Of a stretch of 64,000 nucleotides of DNA, positions 33,391 through 44,993 are shown piece by piece. The notes beneath the pieces were generated by a model. It saw only the letters and a program-made list of their open reading frames with translations, was not told where the DNA came from and did not search any database. A program made the translations under genes and the position numbers. Within the stretch, counting starts at the first letter, position 1. Every line of letters starts with the position of its first letter. The stretch spans positions 1 to 64,000 of the forward strand of contig JALHMR010000006.1 of NCBI GenBank assembly GCA_022843945.1. Reading direction: 5' to 3'. This stretch comes from Rhodospirillaceae bacterium (lineage in GTDB: Bacteria > Pseudomonadota > Alphaproteobacteria > CACIAM-22H2).

Positions 33391-33528
33391 AGAATTGGTC
33401 GATTCGGCCCGCGAGTTCAAGCGCGTATCCCCTTGCCGCGCGGCCAAGACATGCCTAAATGCTGGCCGCCCGGTCCGCTTGCGGGCCAATAATCGTCATC
33501 CGCAGGGTAAACACCCCGAAGGTTAACC

Positions 33529-35412
33529 ATGGCCGATACCGCAACCCCAGCCGGCGAGACCCTCGCCTTCCAGGCCGAAGTCGGGCGCCTGCTCGACATC
33601 GTCGCCCACTCGCTCTACAGCGACCGCCGCGTCTTCCTGCGCGAGCTGATCTCCAACGCCTCGGATGCCTGCGACCGGCTGCGCTACGAGGCGCTGACCC
33701 GCCCGGATCTCGCGGCCCCGGATACCGAGTTCCGCATCGAGCTGCTGATCGATACCGCGGCGCGCACCCTGACGGTCGCTGATAACGGCATCGGCATGAA
33801 CCGCGCCGAGCTCATCGAGAACCTGGGCACCATCGCGCGCTCGGGCACCGCGGCCTTCGTCAAGTCGCTGACCGGTGACGCCAAGAAGGACGTGCCGCTG
33901 ATCGGCCAGTTCGGCGTGGGCTTCTACTCGGCCTTCATGGTGGCGGATGGGGTCACCGTCGAAACCCGCCATGCCGGCGAGGAACAGGGCTGGCGCTGGG
34001 CCTCCGACGGCAAAGGCGAATTCACCCTCTCGCCGATCGCCCGGACGACGCCGGGCACCTCGGTCATCCTCCACATGCGCGAGGACGCCGGCGAGTTCCT
34101 CGAGCCCGAGAACCTGCGCGGCATCGTGCGCCAGTACTCCGACCACGTCGCCATCCCGATCAAGCTGGGCGGCGAGCGCGGCGAGACCCTCAACCAGGCC
34201 TCGGCCCTGTGGGTGCGCCCGAAGAGCGAGGTGACGCCGGAGCAATACAAGGATTTCTACCATCACGTCAGTCACGGTTTCGACGAGCCGTGGCTGACCC
34301 TGCACTGGCGGGCCGAAGGCAAGATCGAGTACAGCGGCCTGCTTTTCGTGCCGGGCTCGCGGCCGATGGATCTCTACCACCCCGAGCGCAAGCACGCGGT
34401 GAAGCTCTACGTGCGCCGGGTGTTCATCACCGACGGCGAGAAGGACCTGCTGCCGGGCTACCTGCGCTTCCTGCGCGGCGTCGTCGATTCAGAAGACCTG
34501 CCGCTCAACATCAGCCGCGAGATGCTGCAGAACAACCCGGTGCTCTCGCTGATCCGCGCCGGCGTGGTCAACCGGGTGCTCGGCGAGCTCGCCAAGAAAG
34601 CCATCGACGCGCCGGAGGGCTACGCCCAGTTCTGGGAAAATTTCGGCACCGTCCTCAAGGAAGGCCTCTACGAGGATCCGATCCATCGCGACAAGCTGTT
34701 CGCCCTGCTGCGCTTCGGCTCGACGCACGGGGCCGGCCTGCATTCGCTGCCCGACTACGTCAGCCGCCTGAAGCCGGGCCAGGACGCGATCTACTACCTG
34801 GCCGGCGAGGACCTCAAGGCGCTGGAGGCGAGCCCGCAGCTCGAAGGCTACAGGAAGCGCGGCGTCGAGGTGCTGCTGCTCACCGATCCGGTCGACGAGT
34901 TCTGGATCGCCCAGGTGCCCGAGTATCAGGGCAAGAAGTTCAAGTCCGTCACCCGCGGATCGGCGGACCTGTCGAAGATGCCGTTGCCCGAAGGCGCCAC
35001 GGAGGCCACGCCGGACGCCACGGCGGAGTCCGAGATCACGCCGCTGCTGGCCCTCTTCCGCCTGGCGCTGCAGGATTCGGTGAAAGACGTGCGGGTGTCG
35101 CAGCGACTGACCGACAGTCCGGTCTGCCTGGTGGCCGACGAGAACGATCTCGACATCCATATCGAGCGCATGCTGCGTCTGCATAAGCAGCTCAACCAGG
35201 CGTCCAAGCGCATCCTGGAGATCAATGCCGCGCATCCGGTGATCAAGGCACTCGCCGCCGATCTCGGCAAAGGTGGAGCGTCCGACCGGCTCAACGACGC
35301 GGCCTTCCTGCTGCTCGACCAGGCGCGGCTGCTAGAAGGTGAAGCGATTCCCGACACGGCGGCCTTCGCGCGACGGCTGACCGCGGCGCTCAGCCGCAGC
35401 GTCGGCAGTTAA
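33529..35412 (+). CDS. htpG: Molecular chaperone HtpG (Hsp90)
   Basis: Bacterial Hsp90 is a dimeric ATP-driven chaperone. The 627-residue protein has the GHKL ATPase at about 1-230 (LRELISNASDACDRLRYEA holds the catalytic Glu and Asn, followed by DNGIGM and GQFGVGFYSAF), the middle domain to about 500 (containing the conserved YVRRVFITD) and the C-terminal dimerisation domain. The start and length match the family. A clear sigma-32 promoter is not visible in the 138-bp divergent region. The stop codon overlaps that of the convergent DUF1223 gene. Confidence 0.98.
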   Translation: MADTATPAGETLAFQAEVGRLLDIVAHSLYSDRRVFLRELISNASDACDRLRYEALTRPDLAAPDTEFRIELLIDTAARTLTVADNGIGMNRAELIENLGTIARSGTAAFVKSLTGDAKKDVPLIGQFGVGFYSAFMVADGVTVETRHAGEEQGWRWASDGKGEFTLSPIARTTPGTSVILHMREDAGEFLEPENLRGIVRQYSDHVAIPIKLGGERGETLNQASALWVRPKSEVTPEQYKDFYHHVSHGFDEPWLTLHWRAEGKIEYSGLLFVPGSRPMDLYHPERKHAVKLYVRRVFITDGEKDLLPGYLRFLRGVVDSEDLPLNISREMLQNNPVLSLIRAGVVNRVLGELAKKAIDAPEGYAQFWENFGTVLKEGLYEDPIHRDKLFALLRFGSTHGAGLHSLPDYVSRLKPGQDAIYYLAGEDLKALEASPQLEGYRKRGVEVLLLTDPVDEFWIAQVPEYQGKKFKSVTRGSADLSKMPLPEGATEATPDATAESEITPLLALFRLALQDSVKDVRVSQRLTDSPVCLVADENDLDIHIERMLRLHKQLNQASKRILEINAAHPVIKALAADLGKGGASDRLNDAAFLLLDQARLLEGEAIPDTAAFARRLTAALSRSVGS

Positions 35413-36134
35413 CGGGCGGGATCGAGGACCAGCGAAGCGAGAACCGGACCCGGTCCGCTCGGGGTCTGCATCTGCACGACGACGGCGCGCCCCGCCGTCG
35501 AGGCGGCGGCCTCGATCGGCAGGCGCATCGGCCTCCCGTCGTAGCGCCCGAGGACGCGCCAGTCGCGCACGACGTTGTGGTTGGCGAGCTTCTTGCCAGC
35601 ATTCTCGCCGCGTCGCACGGCCGTCTGGTGCGCCGGTTCGTAGACCGCCAGCCAGACGGCGGCGCTCGTGCCCGGCGCCAGCTGACCGCCCTCGATGCGC
35701 AGCGTGTCACCGTCAACACTCAGGATCGGCCGGTTCACCAGGGTGTTGCGCTGGTGCGCCGCCTTGGCGATCAGCCCGTCGATGGTGGCGCGTTCGGAGC
35801 CCACGCCCTGCAGGTGGCCGTCGACCACCATCTGCGGCGTGTAGATATAGCGTTGCGCGAGAACCCGCTGGTAGTCGCGCTGGCGCGCGGTGAACGCCGC
35901 CTGCGCGAAGGGATCCTTCCAGCCGATATAGTCCCAGTAGTCGACGTGCAGCGACAGAGCGAGCACGTCCGGCCGCCTGGCCAGCTCGGCGAGGAAGGCA
36001 TCGGCCGGCGGGCAGGAGTTACAGCCCTGGCTGGTGAACAGCTCGACCACGATCCGCTCGCCGGCGGTGGCCGGCGCCGTCAGGCCCATCAGCATCAGGC
36101 CCATCAGCATCGAGGAAGCGAAACCAACTCTCAT
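35409..36134 (-). CDS. DUF1223 secreted thioredoxin-like protein
   Basis: The 241-residue protein has a signal peptide (about 1-24, ending APATAG) and the DUF1223 start VVELFTSQGCNSCPPADAFL. There CNSC occupies the position of a thioredoxin CxxC, and LALSLHVDYWDYIGWKDPFA follows. DUF1223 proteins are widespread periplasmic proteins in alphaproteobacteria with an unproven redox role and often sit next to aconitase genes, as here with one small gene between. It ends convergent with htpG, sharing 4 bp at the stops (GTTAAC). Confidence 0.93.
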   Translation of the reverse strand: MRVGFASSMLMGLMLMGLTAPATAGERIVVELFTSQGCNSCPPADAFLAELARRPDVLALSLHVDYWDYIGWKDPFAQAAFTARQRDYQRVLAQRYIYTPQMVVDGHLQGVGSERATIDGLIAKAAHQRNTLVNRPILSVDGDTLRIEGGQLAPGTSAAVWLAVYEPAHQTAVRRGENAGKKLANHNVVRDWRVLGRYDGRPMRLPIEAAASTAGRAVVVQMQTPSGPGPVLASLVLDPAR

Positions 36135-36257
36135 GCCGGAAGTCTACGCGCGGCGAGGCGCTGGCCGGCATCACCTCGCGGTGATCATCGGTCACAGGGT
36201 CGTGAATAAACCGGCCGGTATCGCGTTATGATAGGCCATCCAACCCAGAGGCTCGTC

Positions 36258-36545
36258 ATGACGAACCTGGCCTACGCCCTTGTCCTGAGTGCCGCTTTGG
36301 CCGCGGCCACCGGGCCGGCAGCCGCCCAGACCCCGCCGGCCCCTGCCCCGCAGGAGCAGACGCCGGAAGCGCTGCTGCGCTCGGGGATCGAGAACATGCT
36401 GCGGGCGCTGGGCCTGGCCCTGCAGAACCTGCCGCATTACGAGATGCCGCAGGTGAACGAGTACGGAGATATCGTCATCCGGCGGGTGAACCCGCTGAAG
36501 CCGCGGCCCGGCACGCCGTCCGGGGAGGAGCCGCGACGGCTCTAA
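36258..36545 (+). CDS. Small secreted hypothetical protein (95 aa)
   Basis: From the ATG at 36258 (preceded by AGAGG) the protein has a signal peptide (about 1-24, ending GPAAAQ), a Pro-rich linker, and a compact C-terminal part: ALLRSGIENMLRALGLALQNLPHYE, then EYGDIVIRRVNPL. Small secreted proteins of this form (amphipathic helix followed by P-x-Y-E and GDIIIRR) are common in alphaproteobacteria and are sometimes mislabelled as AAA-family ATPases. There is no P-loop here. Function is unknown. It lies between DUF1223 (divergent) and acnA (convergent). Confidence 0.7.
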   Translation: MTNLAYALVLSAALAAATGPAAAQTPPAPAPQEQTPEALLRSGIENMLRALGLALQNLPHYEMPQVNEYGDIVIRRVNPLKPRPGTPSGEEPRRL

Positions 36546-36552
36546 CTCTTCA

Positions 36553-36668
36553 CCTCTCCCGAGGGGAGAGGTCGTGCGCAACGGCGGGTGAGGGGCACCT
36601 CTCTGGCGCTCGGCCACGCCCCTCACCCGGCTCGCTATCGCTCGCCACCCTCTCCCCTCGGGAGAGGG
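36553..36668. repeat. Extragenic palindromic repeat (CTCTCCC type)
   Basis: Three paired elements are arranged symmetrically: hairpin CCTCTCCC/GGGGAGAGG at 36553-36571, hairpin CCCTCTCCC/GGGAGAGGG at 36649-36668, and GGGTGAGGGGC (36586-36596) pairing with GCCCCTCACCC (36618-36628). This is the dispersed repeat often found near convergent 3' ends in Proteobacteria. It may serve as a terminator for both acnA and the small secreted gene. Confidence 0.8.
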
Positions 36669-36677
36669 TCAGCTTAC

Positions 36678-39368
<2,691 letters not shown>

Positions 39369-39501
39369 GGGAAAGCTCCTTCTCCCAAAACCAGGAACAT
39401 CAGGTGGCGACGCTATGCGGCGCGTCGCGAGCCGTCACGGAAGCCGCTGATCTAGCATGCCAAGCGTTAATTTTGGTGAATTTTGAATCGGCCGTCCGAG
39501 G

Positions 39502-39741
39502 TCAGCGCGAGGCCAGGGCTTGGCGTTCCAGGGCGGCGCGACCGGCGGGCGTCAGACAGACCAGCGTCTGGCGGTCCTCGCCGCCTTCGAGCCGGACCAA
39601 GCCGTCGAGATTGGCGTCCTCCCACACCGACAGGCGCGGACAGCTGGTCCGCCAGGCCTCCATGGTCTCGGCGTAGCTGCGCGGGCGTTCCGCGATCCAG
39701 GCAAGGAATTGCAGGGTCAGCAGGGCGGCGGGGTTATGCAT
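39502..39741 (-). CDS. Small winged-helix-like protein (79 aa)
   Basis: From the ATG at 39741 the protein reads as a compact helix-turn-helix/winged-helix: LTLQFLAWIAERPRSYAETMEAW, RTSCPRLSVWEDANLDGLV, then a wing and VCLTPAGRAALERQ. Proteins of this size and pattern are common but uncharacterised in Proteobacteria. It is divergent from the LysR gene with a 53-bp shared control region containing a perfect dyad. It could be a DNA-binding partner or a product regulated by LysR. Confidence 0.7.
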   Translation of the reverse strand: MHNPAALLTLQFLAWIAERPRSYAETMEAWRTSCPRLSVWEDANLDGLVRLEGGEDRQTLVCLTPAGRAALERQALASR

Positions 39742-39752
39742 GACCGTTACTT

Positions 39753-39767
39753 TAGGGCCGGGCCCTA
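39753..39767. promoter_or_regulatory. Perfect 15-bp dyad in the LysR divergent region
   Basis: TAGGGCC-G-GGCCCTA is a perfect 7-1-7 inverted repeat in the 53-bp space between the winged-helix gene and the LysR gene. LysR-type regulators commonly bind dyads in such shared regions to repress themselves and control the divergent gene. Confidence 0.5.
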
Positions 39768-39794
39768 CATGCGTCCAATATATGTTTAGGGGGC

Positions 39795-40730
39795 ATGGCA
39801 TATGCTATGGATATGCAGATGGAACTGCGCCATCTCCGCTATTTCGTGGCCGTGGCCGAAGAGGGCCACATCACCCGCGCTGCCGAGCGTCTCGGCCTGC
39901 AGCAGCCGCCGCTGAGCCAGCAGATCAAGGCGCTGGAGACCGAGCTCGAGGCCCAGCTTTTCGTGCGCAAGCCGCGCGGCGTCGAGCTGACCCAGGCCGG
40001 GCAGGCGCTTCTGGTCGAGGCGCGCGCCATCCTGGCCCGTGTCGGGCACGCCGCTGCCGCTACGAAGCGCGCGGCGCGCGGTGAGCAGGGGCGCATCGCC
40101 GTCGGCTTCACCAGCTCGGTCCCCTTTCATCCGTTCATGCCGCGGGTGATCCGCGGCTTCCGCGAGAGCGCGCCGCTGATTTCGCTGGTGCTCGAGGAAG
40201 GCGGCACCACCGAGCTGGTGGATGCGCTGCGCCAGGAGCGGATCGACGCCGCCTTCATCCGTTCTCCGGTCGCCGATCCGCAGGACATCGTCGTGCGTCC
40301 GCTGCTCGAGGAAGGCATGGTCGCCGCCTTGCCCGCCGATCACGCGCTCGCCCGCAAGGAAGCCCCCATCGCCCTGCCCGCGCTGGCCGGCGAGCCGTTC
40401 ATCCTCTATCGCAGGCCATCGGGCCCCGGTCTTTACGACGCGATCCTCGCGGCCTGCCACCGGGCCGGTTTCAGCCCGCGCATCGGACAGGAAGCGCCGC
40501 GCATGCTGTCGACTCTCAACCTGGTTGGCGCCGGGCTGGGAGTTTCGATCGTGCCTGAGTCGATGCGCCGGCTGCACATGGACGGCGTGGCCTTCTGCCG
40601 GCTCAAGGATCGCCCCCCACTTAAGGCGCCCCTCCACTTCGCTCATCGGCGTGATGAGAAATCGCCGGTGGTTCAGCGGTTTATCGATGTGGTCGTGGCG
40701 ACGGCCGCAAACCCGCGCAAGAACCGGTGA
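39795..40730 (+). CDS. LysR-family transcriptional regulator
   Basis: The 311-residue protein has an N-terminal winged HTH (about 10-70: LRYFVAVAEEGHITRAAERL, then PPLSQQIKALETELEAQLF) and a periplasmic-binding-like effector domain to the end. HITRAAERLGLQQPPLSQQI places it near the BenM/CatM and AlsR group, which often respond to aromatic or organic acids. The start could be the ATG at 39795, 39807, 39813 or 39819. The G-rich SD (AGGGGG, ending 39793) fits the second best. It lies next to the box cluster but may control something else. Confidence 0.9.
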   Translation: MAYAMDMQMELRHLRYFVAVAEEGHITRAAERLGLQQPPLSQQIKALETELEAQLFVRKPRGVELTQAGQALLVEARAILARVGHAAAATKRAARGEQGRIAVGFTSSVPFHPFMPRVIRGFRESAPLISLVLEEGGTTELVDALRQERIDAAFIRSPVADPQDIVVRPLLEEGMVAALPADHALARKEAPIALPALAGEPFILYRRPSGPGLYDAILAACHRAGFSPRIGQEAPRMLSTLNLVGAGLGVSIVPESMRRLHMDGVAFCRLKDRPPLKAPLHFAHRRDEKSPVVQRFIDVVVATAANPRKNR

Positions 40731-40780
40731 CAACTGATACTTGTGTTATTTATGGTGGCCCGCGAGACGAGGAGCCGAGC

Positions 40781-41134
40781 ATGAGCAACTGGAAGACCGA
40801 AGCCGAAGTCCGCGCCGAGAAGGCCAAGAACGCGCCGCCGCCCAAGATGGATGCGGTGCGCAAGCAGGAGCTCGACGCCGTCCTGCAGCGCATCGGTTCG
40901 GTGACGGCCGTCTTCCAGATGCGCGCCGAAGCCCTGCCGGTGAAAGCCTTCGGCCGCATCCGCGAACTCATGGACATCTATATCGCGGGTGGCATCCGGG
41001 CCAACAACGAGGGCCAGGATTTCGTCCACGAGGGCATCAAGCTGTCCGAGGAAGAGACGCGCGACCTGCATCGCCTGATGCGCGACATCTTCAACATCGA
41101 CATGGCGGTCGAAGAGACGCCGGCCAAGAAGTAG
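40781..41134 (+). CDS. Hypothetical cytoplasmic protein (117 aa)
   Basis: A clear SD (ACGAGGAG) precedes the ATG at 40781. The protein is charged and helical: SNWKTEAEVRAEKAKNAPPP, then MDAVRKQELDAVLQRIGSVT and a C-terminal EEETRDLHRLMRDIFNID. No domain is recognised. It lies 50 bp after the LysR gene on the same strand and converges (adjacent stops) with the secreted-protein gene. Helical content and length suggest a small binding or adaptor protein, but nothing more can be said. Confidence 0.65.
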   Translation: MSNWKTEAEVRAEKAKNAPPPKMDAVRKQELDAVLQRIGSVTAVFQMRAEALPVKAFGRIRELMDIYIAGGIRANNEGQDFVHEGIKLSEEETRDLHRLMRDIFNIDMAVEETPAKK

Positions 41135-41875
41135 CTAGCGCCCGCCGAGCTCCGTACGGCGGGCCCGCAAGCGTTCCACCGTCGCCAGGGCTGGCCCGAT
41201 CAGGCCCGTATAGGCCTCGCGCTCGACCAGCTTCGCGGCGGCGCGGCCGCTCGACACCGTGGCGATACCGCCAAAGGCCGCCGACGCGCGCTGCAGCGCC
41301 GCGACGAAGGCCTCGTCATCGAGGCCACTCAGCGGCTTCCCGTCCCGGCCGCGCAGATTGATGAAGACCAGCGCGTTGCCGCGCGCGGTGAAGCCGCCAG
41401 CCAATTTCGGCTCGACCGCCGCCGCGTGTCGAAAAAAATGATCGGCGAGGTTCGGCGTCACGGCCGGAAGCTGCACCGAGGCGGCCAGCGTGTCGCCGGT
41501 CCCGTCGCGCCAGACCAGCACCGCCTGCTGGTGGAAGACATGGCCGAAAGCAGCGGCTGCCCGATCGGCCGCCGCCTCGTCACCATCGATGGTCAGCAGC
41601 ACCGACGGGTTCGTCCGCGCCTGATAGCCCCCGACCGTGATCTCGGCATCGAAGCTCCCGGGATCCAGGCCGATCGCGGCAAGCACGGCGGGCGCCAGCT
41701 CCGAGGCCAGCACCGCCGTGGTTTCGGCGCGGCTGCCATACGGCACGCTGTCGTCGTGCGGCACCGCCTCGAAGGCCAGGAGCCACGGCTCTGCCGCGTG
41801 CAGCGGCGCCGCCGCGAGCCAGAGGGCCGCGACGAGGGCGAGAAAATGCCGGCGGGTGAGCGAAACGGTACGAAT
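41135..41875 (-). CDS. Putative Tat-exported hypothetical protein lacking a canonical start codon
   Basis: The frame encodes a recognisable signal peptide: LTRRHFLALVAALWLAAAPL, then HAAEPW. A twin-arginine (TRRHFLA) precedes the hydrophobic core. No ATG, GTG or TTG lies between the upstream TAA and this signal. The only plausible in-frame start is the ATT at 41875. A GTG at 41764 would omit the whole signal. The mature part (about 215 residues) has no recognised domain; it contains DAEITVGGYQARTNPSVLLT and ANHFFRH-like sequence (LADHFFRHAAAVEPKLAGGF). It lies 30 bp downstream of boxB on the same strand, so it belongs to the box transcript or is a decayed passenger. Confidence 0.55.
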   Translation of the reverse strand: MRTVSLTRRHFLALVAALWLAAAPLHAAEPWLLAFEAVPHDDSVPYGSRAETTAVLASELAPAVLAAIGLDPGSFDAEITVGGYQARTNPSVLLTIDGDEAAADRAAAAFGHVFHQQAVLVWRDGTGDTLAASVQLPAVTPNLADHFFRHAAAVEPKLAGGFTARGNALVFINLRGRDGKPLSGLDDEAFVAALQRASAAFGGIATVSSGRAAAKLVEREAYTGLIGPALATVERLRARRTELGGR

Positions 41876-41905
41876 AGGCCGACTGTAGCGCCGACAGGAA
41901 CCGGA

Positions 41906-43333
41906 TTACAGCCGGACGTATTCGTAATCCGGCGGGTGGGTGCCGACACCGCGCTCCGGCGGGGCGATCCAGCCGGCGACCTTGCCGGGCTCGGTGACCC
42001 GCTTCATCAGGCCCTTCACATAGGCGCGGTCGCTTTCTGACGGCAGCCAGCCAGCCTTGCGCTGCGCCCAGGCCTCGTTCGACATCCGTTCGCCGGACGG
42101 ATCGACGGGATTGCCGGCCCAGACGCCCACGGTGCGGTTGAAGCGCGAGCTCGGCAGGCGGATCTCGAACTGGATGTTCGCCCTGCTCAGCGTGCGGTTC
42201 CAGAGCCGCAAGCCCACCTCGCAGTCCCCGATATAGGCCCCGCGGACAATTTCGTTGACCGCGTTGCGCATCGGCACGTCCTCGCGGCGCACGCCGGTCT
42301 CGCCGTCCGGCGACTCAAGCGCGAAGGTCGCGTTGCGGATTTCGTGATCCTCGAAGGCCGTGGTCTCGTCCGGCCGGCCCTTGATGCCGTTGGCGAAGGT
42401 CGTGGCCGCGTTGCTGGACACTTCGGAGCCGAAGAGATCGAGCGAGGAGCTGTACCAGAAATTGAGATAGCGCTGGAACGTCGGCAGGTCGATGGCGCCG
42501 GCCCGGCGCACGGCCTCCGGATCGTCGCTGCCGATCTCCTTCATCACCTCGGCGGTGCGCTTGATCACGCGGCCGAGACCGAGCATGCCGACCGACATGT
42601 GATAGGCCTCCTCGGTCAGCATGAAGCGGCAGGTCCGCGCCAGCGGATCGAACCCGCTCTCGGCCAGACACTTGAGCTGGTACTTGCCGTCGCGGTCGGT
42701 GAAGTAGGTGAACATGAACAGGCTGAGCCAGTCCTCGACCGGCTCGTTGAACGTGTTGAGGATGCGAGGATTGTCGCGGTTGCCGGAGTGGCGCTCGAGC
42801 AGCGCCTCGGCCTCCTCGCGGCCGTCGCGGCCGAAATAGGCGTGGAGGAGATAGACCATCGCCCAGAGGTGGCGGCCCTCCTCGACATTGATCTGGAACA
42901 GCGAGCGCAGATCGTAGATCGACGGCGCGACGTGGCCGAGCAGGCGCTGCTGCTCGACCGAGGCGGGCTCGGTGTCGCCCTGGGTGACGATCAGCCGGCG
43001 CAGGGTCGAGCGGTGCTCGCCCGGCACCTGGTGCCAGACCGGCTGGCCGAGGAGATCGCCGAAGCCGATCTTGCGCTCAGGGATCTGGTCGGCGAGGAAG
43101 ATGCCCCACCGGTAGTCCGGCATCATGACGCTGCCGTAGGTCGCCCAGCCCTTGGCGTCGACGCTGGTCGCCGTGCGCAAGTAGACCTCGGCGGCATTGA
43201 AGTCGCTCGGCCCCATTTCTTTCCACCATGAAAGAAAGCGCGGCTGCCAGTGCTCCAGCGCGCGCTGCAGCACCTTGTTGTCGGCCAGGGCGACATTGTT
43301 GGGGATGCGTTCGCCGTAGGCGATGCTGGTCAT
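41906..43333 (-). CDS. boxB: Benzoyl-CoA 2,3-epoxidase subunit BoxB
   Basis: BoxB is the diiron oxygenase that converts benzoyl-CoA to its 2,3-epoxide with O2 and electrons from BoxA, the key step of aerobic CoA-dependent benzoate breakdown. It has 475 residues from the ATG at 43333, which overlaps the boxC stop (TGATG). Diiron ligands are visible at E122, E152 and H155 (NVEEGRH), D213, and E242 and H245 (TEEAYH), the same spacing as in Azoarcus BoxB. The C-terminus (DYEYVRL) is also typical. It is the second gene of boxC-boxB. The boxA reductase gene is not next to it. Confidence 0.97.
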   Translation of the reverse strand: MTSIAYGERIPNNVALADNKVLQRALEHWQPRFLSWWKEMGPSDFNAAEVYLRTATSVDAKGWATYGSVMMPDYRWGIFLADQIPERKIGFGDLLGQPVWHQVPGEHRSTLRRLIVTQGDTEPASVEQQRLLGHVAPSIYDLRSLFQINVEEGRHLWAMVYLLHAYFGRDGREEAEALLERHSGNRDNPRILNTFNEPVEDWLSLFMFTYFTDRDGKYQLKCLAESGFDPLARTCRFMLTEEAYHMSVGMLGLGRVIKRTAEVMKEIGSDDPEAVRRAGAIDLPTFQRYLNFWYSSSLDLFGSEVSSNAATTFANGIKGRPDETTAFEDHEIRNATFALESPDGETGVRREDVPMRNAVNEIVRGAYIGDCEVGLRLWNRTLSRANIQFEIRLPSSRFNRTVGVWAGNPVDPSGERMSNEAWAQRKAGWLPSESDRAYVKGLMKRVTEPGKVAGWIAPPERGVGTHPPDYEYVRL

Positions 43334-44970
43334 CACACTCTCTCCCAGTCGAAGCGCGCCTTGCTGCCGCTACCGAAAAGCTTGAGCGCGCCCTTCTCGC
43401 CGACCGCGTTGGGCCGGTTGAAAATCCAGTTCTGCCAGGCCGAGAGCCGGCCGAAGATGCGGGTCAGCATGGTCTCGGCCCCGCCGAAGCGCAAATTTGC
43501 CTCCAGCCCGGTCAGCGCATCGGGCGACAGCGCCGTGCGCTCCTCGAAGGCCAAGCGGATCTCGTCTTCCCAGTCGAGCTCGTCCGGCGCGAAGGTGATC
43601 AGGCCCAGCTTGAGCGCTTCCGAGGCGGACAGCGCCTGGCCGAGTCGCGCCCGGCAGGCGGCCACGGCATCGGCGTCGTCCTGATAGCGCAGCGCCAGGC
43701 GCGTGCGGGCGGCGACCGTGGTCAGCAGATTGTTGAAGCTGAACTCGTCGATGACCACCGCGGGCGCATCCTCGGCCGCGTCGAGCATGTAGCTGCGGTC
43801 GCCGGTCAGCGCGATTTCGAAGAACAGGCCGGCGAAGCACGAGCCGCGATCGATCACTGTGAAAAGGCTACGTGAAGACACGTCGAGGCGCTGCAGGGTT
43901 CGCCGCCACAGGCCGATGGTCTCGCGCACCAGCCAGTGATCCGTGTGCCGGAGCATCGCGCTGCCGGCGGCGAGCACGGCGTCGGCGTCGCCGCTCGACT
44001 TGAGAACCCACAGCCCGATCTCGGCGTGGTCGACACGCAGGGTGAGGATGGCGTCATCGAGCTCGCGGGCGAAGCGCAGCGGCCACCACTCGGCGCCCGC
44101 GGCGACGATGCCGTCGATGTCGGCGGCGGGTGCCTTCTCGGGCGCCTTGAGGGTCAAGGTCGCGACACGGCCCGCAGGATCGAGCGCCACGTCGAGCGAG
44201 GAATAGCGATAGCCGGCCGCGTCGGCCTGGCGCTGCAGCGGCGTGAGCGCCACACCCTTGGCGTTGGCCGGGCGCAGGCTGGTCGCCGCGAGCGCCCGGG
44301 CGCGCTCCTGCACGGCCTTGGCGAAATCGGCCGGCTTGGCGATGTGATCGACCAGCTTCCACTCGCGGGCCCGCTCGGCACGCACGCCGTCGGCCGAGGT
44401 GCAGAACACGTCAGCGAGGTCGCGGCGCACCTTGCGCTTGTCGGTCAGGCGGGTGAGGCCGCCGGTGCCCGGCAGCACGCCGAGCAGCGGCACTTCCGGC
44501 AGGCTGACCGTGGTGGAGCGGTCGTCGACCATCAGGATCTCGTCACAGGCCAGCGCGATCTCGTAGCCACCGCCGGCACAGGAACCGTTCACCGCGCAGA
44601 GGAACTTGAGGCCGGAGCTGGCGCTGGAATCCTCCAGCCCGTTACGCGTCTCGTTGGTGAACTTGCAGAAATTGACCTTCCAGCCGTGGCTGGAGGTGCC
44701 GAGCATGTAGATGTTGGCGCCGGCGCAGAACATGCGCTCACGCGCACTGGTCAGCACGACGGTGCGGACCTGCGGGTGCTCGAAGCGGATGCGCTGCACG
44801 GCGTCGTGGAACTCGATGTCGACGCCGAGGTCGTAGGAGTTGAGCTTGAGCTTGTAGCCGTCGCGCAGGCCGCCATCCTCGTCGACATGCATCGCCAGGG
44901 TGGCGACGGCGCCGTCGACGCTCAGCCGCCAGTGGCGATAGCGCGACGGGTCGGTCTCGAAACTGACCAT
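43333..44970 (-). CDS. boxC: 2,3-epoxybenzoyl-CoA dihydrolase BoxC
   Basis: BoxC opens and cleaves the epoxide ring, releasing formate and giving 3,4-dehydroadipyl-CoA semialdehyde. From the ATG at 44970 the 545-residue protein has two crotonase-type halves. The first has CAGANIYMLGTSSHGWKVNF and an oxyanion-hole loop in CAVNGSCAGGGYEIALACDE. The second has FTVIDRGSCFAGLFFEIALT. This double-domain length is specific to BoxC. The frame extends 16 codons further upstream into the operator region, so the chosen start (after GGGAGAGAAACG) is better. A good promoter with a BoxR-type operator lies immediately upstream. Confidence 0.97.
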   Translation of the reverse strand: MVSFETDPSRYRHWRLSVDGAVATLAMHVDEDGGLRDGYKLKLNSYDLGVDIEFHDAVQRIRFEHPQVRTVVLTSARERMFCAGANIYMLGTSSHGWKVNFCKFTNETRNGLEDSSASSGLKFLCAVNGSCAGGGYEIALACDEILMVDDRSTTVSLPEVPLLGVLPGTGGLTRLTDKRKVRRDLADVFCTSADGVRAERAREWKLVDHIAKPADFAKAVQERARALAATSLRPANAKGVALTPLQRQADAAGYRYSSLDVALDPAGRVATLTLKAPEKAPAADIDGIVAAGAEWWPLRFARELDDAILTLRVDHAEIGLWVLKSSGDADAVLAAGSAMLRHTDHWLVRETIGLWRRTLQRLDVSSRSLFTVIDRGSCFAGLFFEIALTGDRSYMLDAAEDAPAVVIDEFSFNNLLTTVAARTRLALRYQDDADAVAACRARLGQALSASEALKLGLITFAPDELDWEDEIRLAFEERTALSPDALTGLEANLRFGGAETMLTRIFGRLSAWQNWIFNRPNAVGEKGALKLFGSGSKARFDWERV

Positions 44971-44993
44971 CGTTTCTCTCCCGGTTGCCCTCG

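Noticed and set aside
33391-33528. Heat-shock (sigma-32 or CIRCE) element expected upstream of htpG
   Set aside because: No CTTGAAA/CCCCAT pair or CIRCE inverted repeat was found in the divergent region.
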